From NCBI GenBank assembly GCA_018263495.1, contig JAANXC010000086.1, positions 1-9,298 on the forward strand: a stretch of 9,298 nucleotides of DNA, in the 5' to 3' direction. Each line of letters starts with the position of its first letter. Position 1 is the stretch's first letter. A model generated the notes under the pieces. That model saw nothing but the letters and a program-made list of their open reading frames with translations. It was not told the origin of the DNA and searched no databases. Positions 1-5,784 of this stretch are shown piece by piece. The DNA is from Nitrososphaerota archaeon (GTDB taxonomy: Archaea; Thermoproteota; Nitrososphaeria; Nitrososphaerales; Nitrosopumilaceae). The translations under genes were made by a program, and so were the position numbers.

Positions 1-84
1 ATCTATAAGAAAAATGATATTTGTATTGTCATAAAACCGGAATCCACTACAGTACGAATAATAGGTAGTGGGAAAATCAATTAA
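1..84 (+). CDS. C-terminal end of an unidentified upstream gene (partial)
   Basis: Frame 1 is open from the first base to a TAA at 82-84, giving 27 residues that end in ...RIIGSGKIN. The other two + frames are closed within the first 35 bases. There is no ATG in this frame inside the window, so if real it is the tail of a gene beginning to the left. The pattern of alternating hydrophobic and charged residues (ICIVIKPE...VRIIG) would suit a beta-rich C-terminus, but the fragment is too short to assign to a family. It lies 30 bases before the small zinc-ribbon gene on the same strand, so both may be on one transcript. Chance openness over 84 bases is quite possible, hence moderate confidence. 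Confidence 0.45.
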   Translation: MYKKNDICIVIKPESTTVRIIGSGKIN

Positions 85-114
85 CTTCAAATGTAGTTTA
101 CAAAAATACAATCT

Positions 115-234
115 GTGAAGCCAGCACGGGCATGCCCAATTTGTACAAATTGTGGCTCAAAGAAGTTTGAACGCCTTGATTCTGAGGGCGTGAAAGTCAG
201 ATGTGTCAAATGCAATAGGGAATACAAGATATAG
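115..234 (+). CDS. Small zinc-ribbon protein, 39 aa, GTG start
   Basis: A 39-residue protein carries two rubredoxin-type knuckles, C10-T-N-C13 and C30-V-K-C33, separated by 16 residues, with one further cysteine at position 7. This is the usual layout of a single-zinc ribbon found in many tiny archaeal proteins that act as nucleic-acid or protein-binding modules. The fold is read from the sequence; the specific role is unknown. The start is GTG at 115, because the only nearby upstream in-frame ATG (91) is followed at once by TAG. No clear Shine-Dalgarno precedes it. The gene ends 30 bases before ilvC on the same strand, so it may be co-transcribed with it. It lacks the C-terminal EDWGE-type tail of LysW carrier proteins, so I do not call it LysW. 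A truncated or decaying reading frame remains an alternative. Confidence 0.6.
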   Translation: MKPARACPICTNCGSKKFERLDSEGVKVRCVKCNREYKI

Positions 235-241
235 ATTATAT
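235..241 (+). promoter_or_regulatory. Possible TATA box (box A) for ilvC
   Basis: ATTATAT lies 24-30 bases before the ilvC ATG, the distance expected if transcription starts at or just before the start codon. It directly follows the stop of the zinc-ribbon gene, so ilvC could have its own promoter even if it is also read through from upstream. This rests on position and composition only, and AT-rich DNA gives many false matches. Confidence 0.3.
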
Positions 242-264
242 GGGTAGAACCTAGAATTTTTTCA

Positions 265-1263
265 ATGGCCAAGACCTGGAAAGATTCTGATATTAGCCTA
301 GACCCAATTAAAGATCAAACAATTGCAATCATCGGATATGGTATTCAGGGAGATGCACAAGCAAACAATCTCAAAGATTCTGGTCTCAAAGTAATCGTTG
401 GGCTTAAAGAGAGTGGTTCTAGCTGGAACAAGGCAAAGGACGACGGACACGAAGTGATGTCTGTAGCAGAAGCTTGTAAAAAAGCTGACATCATACACAT
501 CTTAATTCCTGATATGGTTCAATCTAAGGTATACAAGGATGAGATAGAACCAAATCTTTCCGAGGGAAAGGCATTGGCGTTTTCACATGCAGCAGCAATT
601 TACTGGGGATGGATAAAGGCACCAGATAATATCGATATTATCATGGTTGCACCGAAGGGTCCTGGCTCTAAGGTAAGAGAAACATATCTTGATAATTTTG
701 GAACACCATCAATTGTTGCTGTCGAACAAGACAAGACTGGAACTGCTTGGAACAGAACACTTGGAATTGCCAAGGGAATTGGAAGTGCACGTGCTGGTTT
801 GATCAAAACTACATTCAAGGAAGAAGTTGAGACTGACTGGTTTGGTGAACAGGCGGATCTTTGTGGCGGTTCTGCTTCTATGGTTGTTAACGCATTTGAA
901 ACATTGGTTGAAGCTGGTTATCAACCAGAAATTGCATACTTTGAAGTTTTGCATGAGTTGAAACTAATTGTTGACATGATTCAGAAATATGGAATCAACG
1001 GAATGTGGAGACGCGTAAGCGAAACTGCAAGATATGGTGGTCTTACTCGTGGTCCAATGGTTATGAATAAGCAGACCAAGGAAGAAATGAAAAAAGTTTT
1101 ACAGGAAATACAGGATGGGACATTTAACAAAGAATGGTTAAGTGAGTATGAAAAAAGTGGTAAAAACGCGTTTGACAAATACATGAAACAATTAGATTCA
1201 CATCAAATAGAGCAGGTTGGAAAACAGATGCGAAAAATGATGTGGCCTGATTCTACCGAATGA
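265..1263 (+). CDS. ilvC: Ketol-acid reductoisomerase (class I, 332 aa)
   Basis: IlvC converts 2-acetolactate or 2-aceto-2-hydroxybutyrate to the dihydroxy acids in valine, leucine and isoleucine synthesis, using Mg2+ and NAD(P)H in the cytoplasm. The N-terminal Rossmann domain (about residues 15-180) has a glycine-rich motif, GYGIQGDA, at 24-31. The catalytic histidine is H108. APKGPG follows, and the knotted helical C-terminal domain carries the metal-binding set DWFGE (D191, E195), a further acidic pair in YFEVLHELK, and the substrate serine in VSETARYGG. The 332-residue length fits the short class I family. Departures from the bacterial consensus are seen: GYGIQGDA where GYGSQGHA is usual, and SHAAAIYW where the family normally has HGFNIHF. 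The metal and catalytic residues are intact, so the enzyme is very probably active. It ends exactly where the minus-strand mcmA2 ends. ATG 265 gives the expected N-terminus; there is no strong Shine-Dalgarno. Confidence 0.96.
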   Translation: MAKTWKDSDISLDPIKDQTIAIIGYGIQGDAQANNLKDSGLKVIVGLKESGSSWNKAKDDGHEVMSVAEACKKADIIHILIPDMVQSKVYKDEIEPNLSEGKALAFSHAAAIYWGWIKAPDNIDIIMVAPKGPGSKVRETYLDNFGTPSIVAVEQDKTGTAWNRTLGIAKGIGSARAGLIKTTFKEEVETDWFGEQADLCGGSASMVVNAFETLVEAGYQPEIAYFEVLHELKLIVDMIQKYGINGMWRRVSETARYGGLTRGPMVMNKQTKEEMKKVLQEIQDGTFNKEWLSEYEKSGKNAFDKYMKQLDSHQIEQVGKQMRKMMWPDSTE

Positions 1264-1686
1264 TTATAATTTTCTTAGTTTTGATACACCATTTCTAATA
1301 TGACTAGTTATGTCATTAAGTGATGTTCCAGGTCCAAAGTTTCCGCTAACACCAGATTTCTCAAGTATTTTTTTATCTTCCTCTGGAATTGTTCCACCAC
1401 CTACAACAAGTACATCATTAATTCCCTTCTTCTTTAATTCCTTAACAACTCTGGGAAACAATGTTCCATGTGCTCCGTTCAAGAGACTAAGCGCAACTGC
1501 ATCTACATCTTCATCCTCAGCAATTTGTGCTACTCTGTCTGGTGTGGCAAACAAGCCAGAGTAAATTACTTCCATTCCAGCATCTCTGAACCCACGGCAT
1601 AGTACTAATGCGCCTCTGTCATGACCATCTAAGCCCAGTTTCGCAACAAGGATCTTAATCTTACGAGACGCAGTTTTTTGCTTCAT
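1264..1686 (-). CDS. mcmA2: Methylmalonyl-CoA mutase, B12-binding small subunit (140 aa)
   Basis: This is the cobalamin-binding half of a split methylmalonyl-CoA mutase. It pairs with the catalytic subunit encoded at 5785-7368 to isomerise (R)-methylmalonyl-CoA to succinyl-CoA. The protein is almost only the Rossmann-like B12 domain: the signature LDGHDRG at residues 19-25 provides H22 as the lower axial cobalt ligand, followed by the S67-L-L segment with NGAH, then VVGGGTIP (G96-G98) and FGPGT near the end. That is the full DxHxxG...SxL...GG set. Its 140 residues match archaeal stand-alone subunits. It is transcribed away from the aminopeptidase gene across a 68-base divergent region, about 4.1 kb and one strand away from its partner, so it is not in the operon with mcmA1, mce and meaB. 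A B12 domain of another mutase, such as 2-hydroxyisobutyryl-CoA mutase, is possible, but the only large subunit in view has methylmalonyl-type residues. Confidence 0.93.
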   Translation of the reverse strand: MKQKTASRKIKILVAKLGLDGHDRGALVLCRGFRDAGMEVIYSGLFATPDRVAQIAEDEDVDAVALSLLNGAHGTLFPRVVKELKKKGINDVLVVGGGTIPEEDKKILEKSGVSGNFGPGTSLNDITSHIRNGVSKLRKL

Positions 1687-1709
1687 ATTATAATATACTC
1701 ATGTTTCCC

Positions 1710-1716
1710 TTAAAAT
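1710..1716 (-). promoter_or_regulatory. Possible TATA box for mcmA2
   Basis: On the minus strand the sequence reads ATTTTAA about 24-30 bases before the mcmA2 ATG at 1686, the right place for a leaderless archaeal promoter. It lies in the 68-base divergent region shared with the aminopeptidase gene. The call rests on position and AT-rich composition only. Confidence 0.33.
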
Positions 1717-1728
1717 CTTTTGAATCTG

Positions 1729-1737
1729 AATAAACTT
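1729..1737 (+). promoter_or_regulatory. Possible TATA box for the M1 aminopeptidase
   Basis: AATAAACTT is centred about 22 bases before ATG 1755 and about 31 before the in-frame ATG at 1764. A transcript start 25-27 bases downstream would fall near 1759, between the two candidate starts, so it does not decide between them. It is the only box-like element in the correct window on this strand. Confidence 0.25.
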
Positions 1738-1754
1738 ACATAACGTTTCAAATT

Positions 1755-4262
1755 ATGCACGGTATGGCAGGCGTAATCCCAACCAACTATGAGATTGTGT
1801 TTGAACCATTATTTCATAATTTCAAGTTTAACGGTGAAGAAATTATTACTCTTAATTTATCAAAACCAACTAATTCAATCAAGCTAGACGCTGCAGAACT
1901 TAGCATAAAAGAATCTCATATAACACAAGGAAGGAAAATCATCCCTGCAAAATCATCTCTAAATGAAAAAAATGAAAAACTGACAATTAAACTTGTAAAG
2001 AAAATAAAAGGGAAAGTAAAACTTTCCATAAAGTTTACTGGAACCTTGAATGATAGACTTTTAGGATTTTACAGAAGCCAGTACAAGGATAAAAATGGAA
2101 AAACAAAGTATCTTGCAACAACACAGTTTGAGGCTGCTGACGCTAGAAGGGCATTTCCCTGTTGGGATGAACCAGCTGTTAAGGCAACATTTGATGTGTC
2201 TCTTTTAGTCGATAAGCACTTGGATGCAATCTCAAACATGCCAGTTGCATCTAAAAAAATTGTTGGTTCAAAAATCCTATACAAGTTTGGGCGAACTCCA
2301 GTAATGTCAACGTATCTTTTGTATCTTGGTGTAGGCGAGTTTGAATATTTACATGGAAAGTTACGAAATATCAAGATAAGAATTGTTACCACAAAAGGCA
2401 ATAAGAATAAGGGTAAACTTTCACTAGACTTTACCAAGAAGTTTCTCAGTGAGTATGAAAAATATTTTGGAATAAGGTACCCACTTCCAAAACTTGACAT
2501 GATAGCTATACCTGATTTTGCTGCTGGTGCAATGGAGAATTGGGGTGCAATTACATTCAGGGAGGCAATTTTACTTTATGATCCAAAGACATCTTCAACT
2601 AGGACAAAGCAGTACATTGCGGAAGTAATATCCCATGAGATAGCTCACCAATGGTTTGGTAATCTTGTTACGATGAAATGGTGGAATGATCTTTGGCTGA
2701 ATGAAAGCTTTGCAACATTCATGGCAACAAAAATCGTGGATAAGTTTTATCCAGAGTGGGATCTTTGGGACCAGTTTTTAGATGATGCAATGTTACAAGC
2801 CATGAGTCTTGACGCATTAAAAAATTCTCACCCAATAAATGTGGACGTAAAACATCCAGCACAAATTAGAGAAATCTTTGACGCAATCAGCTACGATAAG
2901 GGTGGGAGTGTTTTACGTATGTTAGAGAATTATGTTGGAATAGAAAACTTCCGTAAAGGTCTCAAGCATTATCTTACATTGCATAAATATTCAAATGCCG
3001 AAGGACAGGATTTATGGAATTCAATTGGGAAAATTGCACATAAACCTGTTGACTCTATGATGAAAACTTGGATTGATCAGGTTGGCTATCCTGTCGTGGA
3101 TGTTAAACGAAATAATTCGAAATTATCATTAACACAAAGACGATTCTTATCTGACGGTAGTAGAGCTTCTAAAAACAGATGGGCAATTCCGATACAAATT
3201 GAGGAGGAAAACCATCAAAATTCAATCTTAATGAAGTCACGAACCAGTACTGTGTCACTGAAAAATAAGGACTCGGATTTTATACTTAATTCTGGTCGAT
3301 ATGGCTTTTACAGAATCCAATACGATGATCATAGTTTAGCAGATCTATCCTTACTTATTGATGAAAAAATACTAAACCATGTTGACAGATGGGGGCTACA
3401 AAATGATTTGTTTACACAATGTGTATCTGGCACAAAACAGTTGCAGGAATATCTTGATTTTACGACATCATATCATGATGAGGATGATTACATCACCCTA
3501 CTAGATTTAGCACAAAATCTTTACTACATATACAAACTGACCACCAAAGAAAAATTCTCTGATGAAATCCGTACATATACTGCACAATTTTTGGGAACAA
3601 TATTTGACCGCCTTGGTTGGGATTCCAAGAAAAATGAGAAACACACTGATTCATTGTTACGTAGTTTTGTGATAACCGCACTTGGTAAACTTGGTGATAA
3701 GGAAATACTCAGTGAAGCAAACAAACGTTTTAATAAATTTCTTAAAAATAAAAATTCTCTTGCCCCTGATTTACGGGAATCAGTTTTTATCTTGATGGCA
3801 TGGCAAGGAGATAAAAAAACTTACAATAAACTTTTGTCACTCTATAGAAAATCTACATTGCAGGAAGAAAAGATTCGGTTTCTCTCAGCAATGTGTAATT
3901 TTAAACAAAAGAGCCTACTGCTTAAAACATTGAATTTTACTTTAACTTCTGAAGTACGTTCACAAAATATTCGAATGCCAATTATTGGTGTATCAGCCAA
4001 TATCCACGGCAGAACTATACTTTGGCCATGGCTTAAGAGTCATTGGAAAAAATTAGTACTAAAGTTTGGTGTCGGTAATCCACTTGCGAATAGAATTGTT
4101 GCTAGTGTTGGTGGTGTAATTGATGATAAGCAAGAAAAAGACGTTCGTAACTTTTTCAAAAGAAATCCCTTACCTGGAACAGAGCGTGTTATAGAACAAA
4201 CATTAGAAAGGGTTAGAATTAGATCAAACTTTTTGCGGCGTATTAAAGCAGAATTTAGATGA
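1755..4262 (+). CDS. M1-family zinc aminopeptidase (835 aa)
   Basis: This is a gluzincin aminopeptidase that removes N-terminal amino acids from peptides, in the group of ERAP/puromycin-sensitive aminopeptidases and archaeal tricorn-interacting factors. The N-terminal beta domain spans roughly residues 1-200. The catalytic domain contains the exopeptidase motif GAMEN (258-262), the zinc motif HEIAH (H294, E295, H298), the third ligand E317 in NESFA at the canonical spacing, and the transition-state tyrosine Y380 in FDAISYDKG. A helical ERAP1_C-like domain begins near the GFYRIQYDD segment (about residue 520) and runs to the end. There is no signal peptide, so it is probably cytoplasmic and may finish peptides released by the proteasome. 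Translation may begin at codon 1 or at the Met at codon 4. The next gene begins within its stop codon. It has no evident metabolic link to the flanking mutase genes. Confidence 0.95.
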   Translation: MHGMAGVIPTNYEIVFEPLFHNFKFNGEEIITLNLSKPTNSIKLDAAELSIKESHITQGRKIIPAKSSLNEKNEKLTIKLVKKIKGKVKLSIKFTGTLNDRLLGFYRSQYKDKNGKTKYLATTQFEAADARRAFPCWDEPAVKATFDVSLLVDKHLDAISNMPVASKKIVGSKILYKFGRTPVMSTYLLYLGVGEFEYLHGKLRNIKIRIVTTKGNKNKGKLSLDFTKKFLSEYEKYFGIRYPLPKLDMIAIPDFAAGAMENWGAITFREAILLYDPKTSSTRTKQYIAEVISHEIAHQWFGNLVTMKWWNDLWLNESFATFMATKIVDKFYPEWDLWDQFLDDAMLQAMSLDALKNSHPINVDVKHPAQIREIFDAISYDKGGSVLRMLENYVGIENFRKGLKHYLTLHKYSNAEGQDLWNSIGKIAHKPVDSMMKTWIDQVGYPVVDVKRNNSKLSLTQRRFLSDGSRASKNRWAIPIQIEEENHQNSILMKSRTSTVSLKNKDSDFILNSGRYGFYRIQYDDHSLADLSLLIDEKILNHVDRWGLQNDLFTQCVSGTKQLQEYLDFTTSYHDEDDYITLLDLAQNLYYIYKLTTKEKFSDEIRTYTAQFLGTIFDRLGWDSKKNEKHTDSLLRSFVITALGKLGDKEILSEANKRFNKFLKNKNSLAPDLRESVFILMAWQGDKKTYNKLLSLYRKSTLQEEKIRFLSAMCNFKQKSLLLKTLNFTLTSEVRSQNIRMPIIGVSANIHGRTILWPWLKSHWKKLVLKFGVGNPLANRIVASVGGVIDDKQEKDVRNFFKRNPLPGTERVIEQTLERVRIRSNFLRRIKAEFR

Positions 4263-4672
4263 GAATGAATAGGAAAATCATTGTCGTTGCGTTGATAATC
4301 GCAATTGCGGCTATAGTGATATCAGTCACATCTGACTCAGCATTAGATGAATCTACAATATCTCAGACAATTTTTGTTGATGCAATATATGATCCAAAAA
4401 ATAAGATTGTTAAAATTATGTACAACGATAATTCTAAAAAGACAAACTTAGCCACTCTTGAGATTTTGGGTATGGAAAAAACATTCCACAAGGAATTTTC
4501 ACAGAGCTCGTTTGTAGAAACCGTCAAAATTAATTCTGAGCCAAAGTATGGATGGTCAACTACCCCAGTTGTGTTTTCTATAAATCACGATGAATTTGGT
4601 AAGATTGGATTAAAAACTGAAATTTATGAGCAGGGTGAGTCAAAACCCAGAATAATCTATAGTAAAATCTAG
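4259..4672 (+). CDS. Membrane-anchored protein of unknown function (137 aa)
   Basis: I do not recognise a family. Residues 2-6 are basic (R, N, R, K) and are followed by one hydrophobic segment at about 7-23, then a polar stem and a domain of about 100 residues rich in beta-branched residues with no cysteine. It reads as a signal anchor or uncleaved signal peptide with an extracytoplasmic beta-sandwich-like domain; there is no lipobox cysteine. The ATG overlaps the aminopeptidase stop as ATGA, so the two are almost certainly co-transcribed and translationally coupled. A second in-frame ATG two codons later (4265) is an alternative start. The pairing with a protein that looks cytoplasmic is odd; whether they work together is unknown. 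Codon and base use look like the neighbours, so it is probably a genuine native gene. Confidence 0.8.
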   Translation: MRMNRKIIVVALIIAIAAIVISVTSDSALDESTISQTIFVDAIYDPKNKIVKIMYNDNSKKTNLATLEILGMEKTFHKEFSQSSFVETVKINSEPKYGWSTTPVVFSINHDEFGKIGLKTEIYEQGESKPRIIYSKI

Positions 4673-4685
4673 CAACCAGCAGATC

Positions 4686-4691
4686 TATATA
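4686..4691 (+). promoter_or_regulatory. TATA box for the 24-aa microprotein
   Basis: TATATA is centred about 26 bases before the ATG at 4715, the textbook archaeal spacing for a leaderless message. A second AT-rich stretch (4694-4710) fills the interval to the start codon. Its placement is independent support that the short reading frame downstream is transcribed. Confidence 0.48.
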
Positions 4692-4714
4692 CGATAATTA
4701 ACTAAATTTTTCAA

Positions 4715-4789
4715 ATGGCAAAAGAGTTTGATCAATGGTGGAAAGGTCTTGGGGAGAATCTTGAAGAGGATATTGAGGCAAACTCCTGA
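4715..4789 (+). CDS. Candidate microprotein, 24 aa, acidic with a WW pair
   Basis: An ATG-to-TGA frame of 24 codons begins MAKEFDQWWKGLGENL and ends in an acidic tail. It contains seven acidic and two basic residues and two adjacent tryptophans, which are rare in random frames, and has the look of one short amphipathic helix. A TATA box sits about 26 bases before the ATG. The bases just before the ATG (ATTTTTCAA) resemble those before ilvC (ATTTTTTCA), and both proteins begin MAK. It stands alone between the anchored protein and meaB. The function is unknown; peptides of this size often bind and modulate a larger protein. It could still be a non-coding leader, so confidence is moderate. Confidence 0.5.
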   Translation: MAKEFDQWWKGLGENLEEDIEANS

Positions 4790-4830
4790 GTGTATAATCA
4801 TTAGTGCAACCTAAAGGTCAAAGATAACCA

Positions 4831-4838
4831 ATATTTAT
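4831..4838 (+). promoter_or_regulatory. Probable TATA box for the meaB-mcmA1-mce operon
   Basis: ATATTTAT is centred 22-23 bases before TTG 4857 and 28-29 before TTG 4863. A start site 25-27 bases downstream falls at about 4859-4862, which would make the message leaderless and slightly favours TTG 4863. It is the only good box in the 67-base gap after the microprotein gene and would drive the four-gene operon. Confidence 0.45.
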
Positions 4839-4856
4839 CGCAGAAACAAAAGATAA

Positions 4857-5780
4857 TTGTACTTGGATATCACTTCTGATTTAAAAAAAGCAAAGCGTGG
4901 AGCAATAGCAAAGGCAATTTCAATTTTTGAAAACGATGAAAAAGAATCAAGGAAATTAATTAAAAAAATATTCAAGACTTCAGGAAAATCTGTTGTTATT
5001 GGTATAACTGGACCAGCTGGTGCAGGAAAATCATCATTGATTGATAAAATCTCAATTAAATTGAAAAAGTCTGGCTTGAAGCCAGCGGTTTTAGCAATTG
5101 ATCCAACAAGCCACATATCTGGCGGTGCAATACTTGGTGATAGAGTACGGATGACAGAATCAACTGATTCTGGAACATACATCAGAAGTATGGCATCAAG
5201 AGGTGCAACGGGTGCAATTTCAAGATCTATACGAAATAGTATACGTGTTTTAGAATATGCTGGTTTTGATCCAATAATTATTGAGAGTGTAGGAGCAGGG
5301 CAGACCGAAATAGAAATCTCTAACATAGCTGACATCACAGTAGTGGTGTTTAATCCGCATACGGGAGATAGCATTCAAACTATAAAGGCGGGAATTACTG
5401 AAATCGGCGATATTTATTTAGTACATAAAAGTGACCTTGAAGGCGCTTCACAATTGTTTCAATCAGTTCAAGATTTTATTGGAACAGCAGAAAAAACACC
5501 ACTAATTCTTAAAGTATCATCAAAGACAGGTAAAGGAATTACTGAATTCGTAACAGAATTAAAAAAGATTATAGGAAAAAGAAAGAAAGAGAAAAAATTA
5601 TCAGAAAAACAAAGACTTGTCATAGAACTTGATGATATTATCTTAAATAACATTAACCAAAAAATTGCAACAATGCTTCATTCAAATAAAACGTATTCGG
5701 GTTATCTCAAAAAAGTCCAAGATAGGAAAATTGATCCGTTTGAAGCTGCAGATAAAATATCTAACAGTATAATGAAGTGA
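4857..5780 (+). CDS. meaB: MeaB/ArgK-type G3E GTPase, methylmalonyl-CoA mutase chaperone (307 aa)
   Basis: MeaB proteins are G3E GTPases that gate delivery of adenosylcobalamin to methylmalonyl-CoA mutase and protect or repair the enzyme. Seen here: P-loop GPAGAGKS (52-59), the DPTSHISGGAILGDR segment starting at D82 that matches the family DPSSxxSGGxILGDR motif, and the switch region IIIESVGAGQTE (E143, G146-E151). The guanine-specificity motif, normally NKxD, reads H190-K-S-D193. The N-terminal helix (about 1-40) and short C-terminal helical arm complete a normal 300-330-residue protein. The start must be non-ATG: TAA at 4854-4856 is directly upstream in frame and the first internal Met lies beyond the P-loop. 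TTG 4857 or TTG 4863 are the candidates. It is followed after 4 bases by mcmA1, which fixes its partner. It is the first gene of the mutase operon. Confidence 0.94.
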   Translation: MYLDITSDLKKAKRGAIAKAISIFENDEKESRKLIKKIFKTSGKSVVIGITGPAGAGKSSLIDKISIKLKKSGLKPAVLAIDPTSHISGGAILGDRVRMTESTDSGTYIRSMASRGATGAISRSIRNSIRVLEYAGFDPIIIESVGAGQTEIEISNIADITVVVFNPHTGDSIQTIKAGITEIGDIYLVHKSDLEGASQLFQSVQDFIGTAEKTPLILKVSSKTGKGITEFVTELKKIIGKRKKEKKLSEKQRLVIELDDIILNNINQKIATMLHSNKTYSGYLKKVQDRKIDPFEAADKISNSIMK

Positions 5781-5784
5781 TTGT

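Noticed and set aside
115..234. LysW-type amino-group carrier protein
   Set aside because: The protein has a zinc ribbon but no C-terminal EDWGE-type tail, and no lysine or arginine biosynthesis genes are nearby.
87..272. A 61-codon minus-strand frame over the zinc-ribbon gene and ilvC start
   Set aside because: It covers a divergent start region in antisense and has no recognisable motif; the two CxxC knuckles on the + strand are better evidence.
2069..2500. A 143-codon minus-strand open frame inside the aminopeptidase gene
   Set aside because: It is antisense to a conserved domain and has no family resemblance or promoter; it is a shadow frame.
4801..4814. Small TTAG...CTAA hairpin before meaB as a terminator or riboswitch
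   Set aside because: The arms are only four bases and there is no conserved riboswitch core such as a B12 box; the gap is too short for a cobalamin riboswitch.
4835..5374. A 179-codon minus-strand open frame opposite meaB
   Set aside because: It lies antisense to the conserved P-loop and switch motifs of MeaB, has no start context, and its sequence looks like the reverse reading of a conserved gene.
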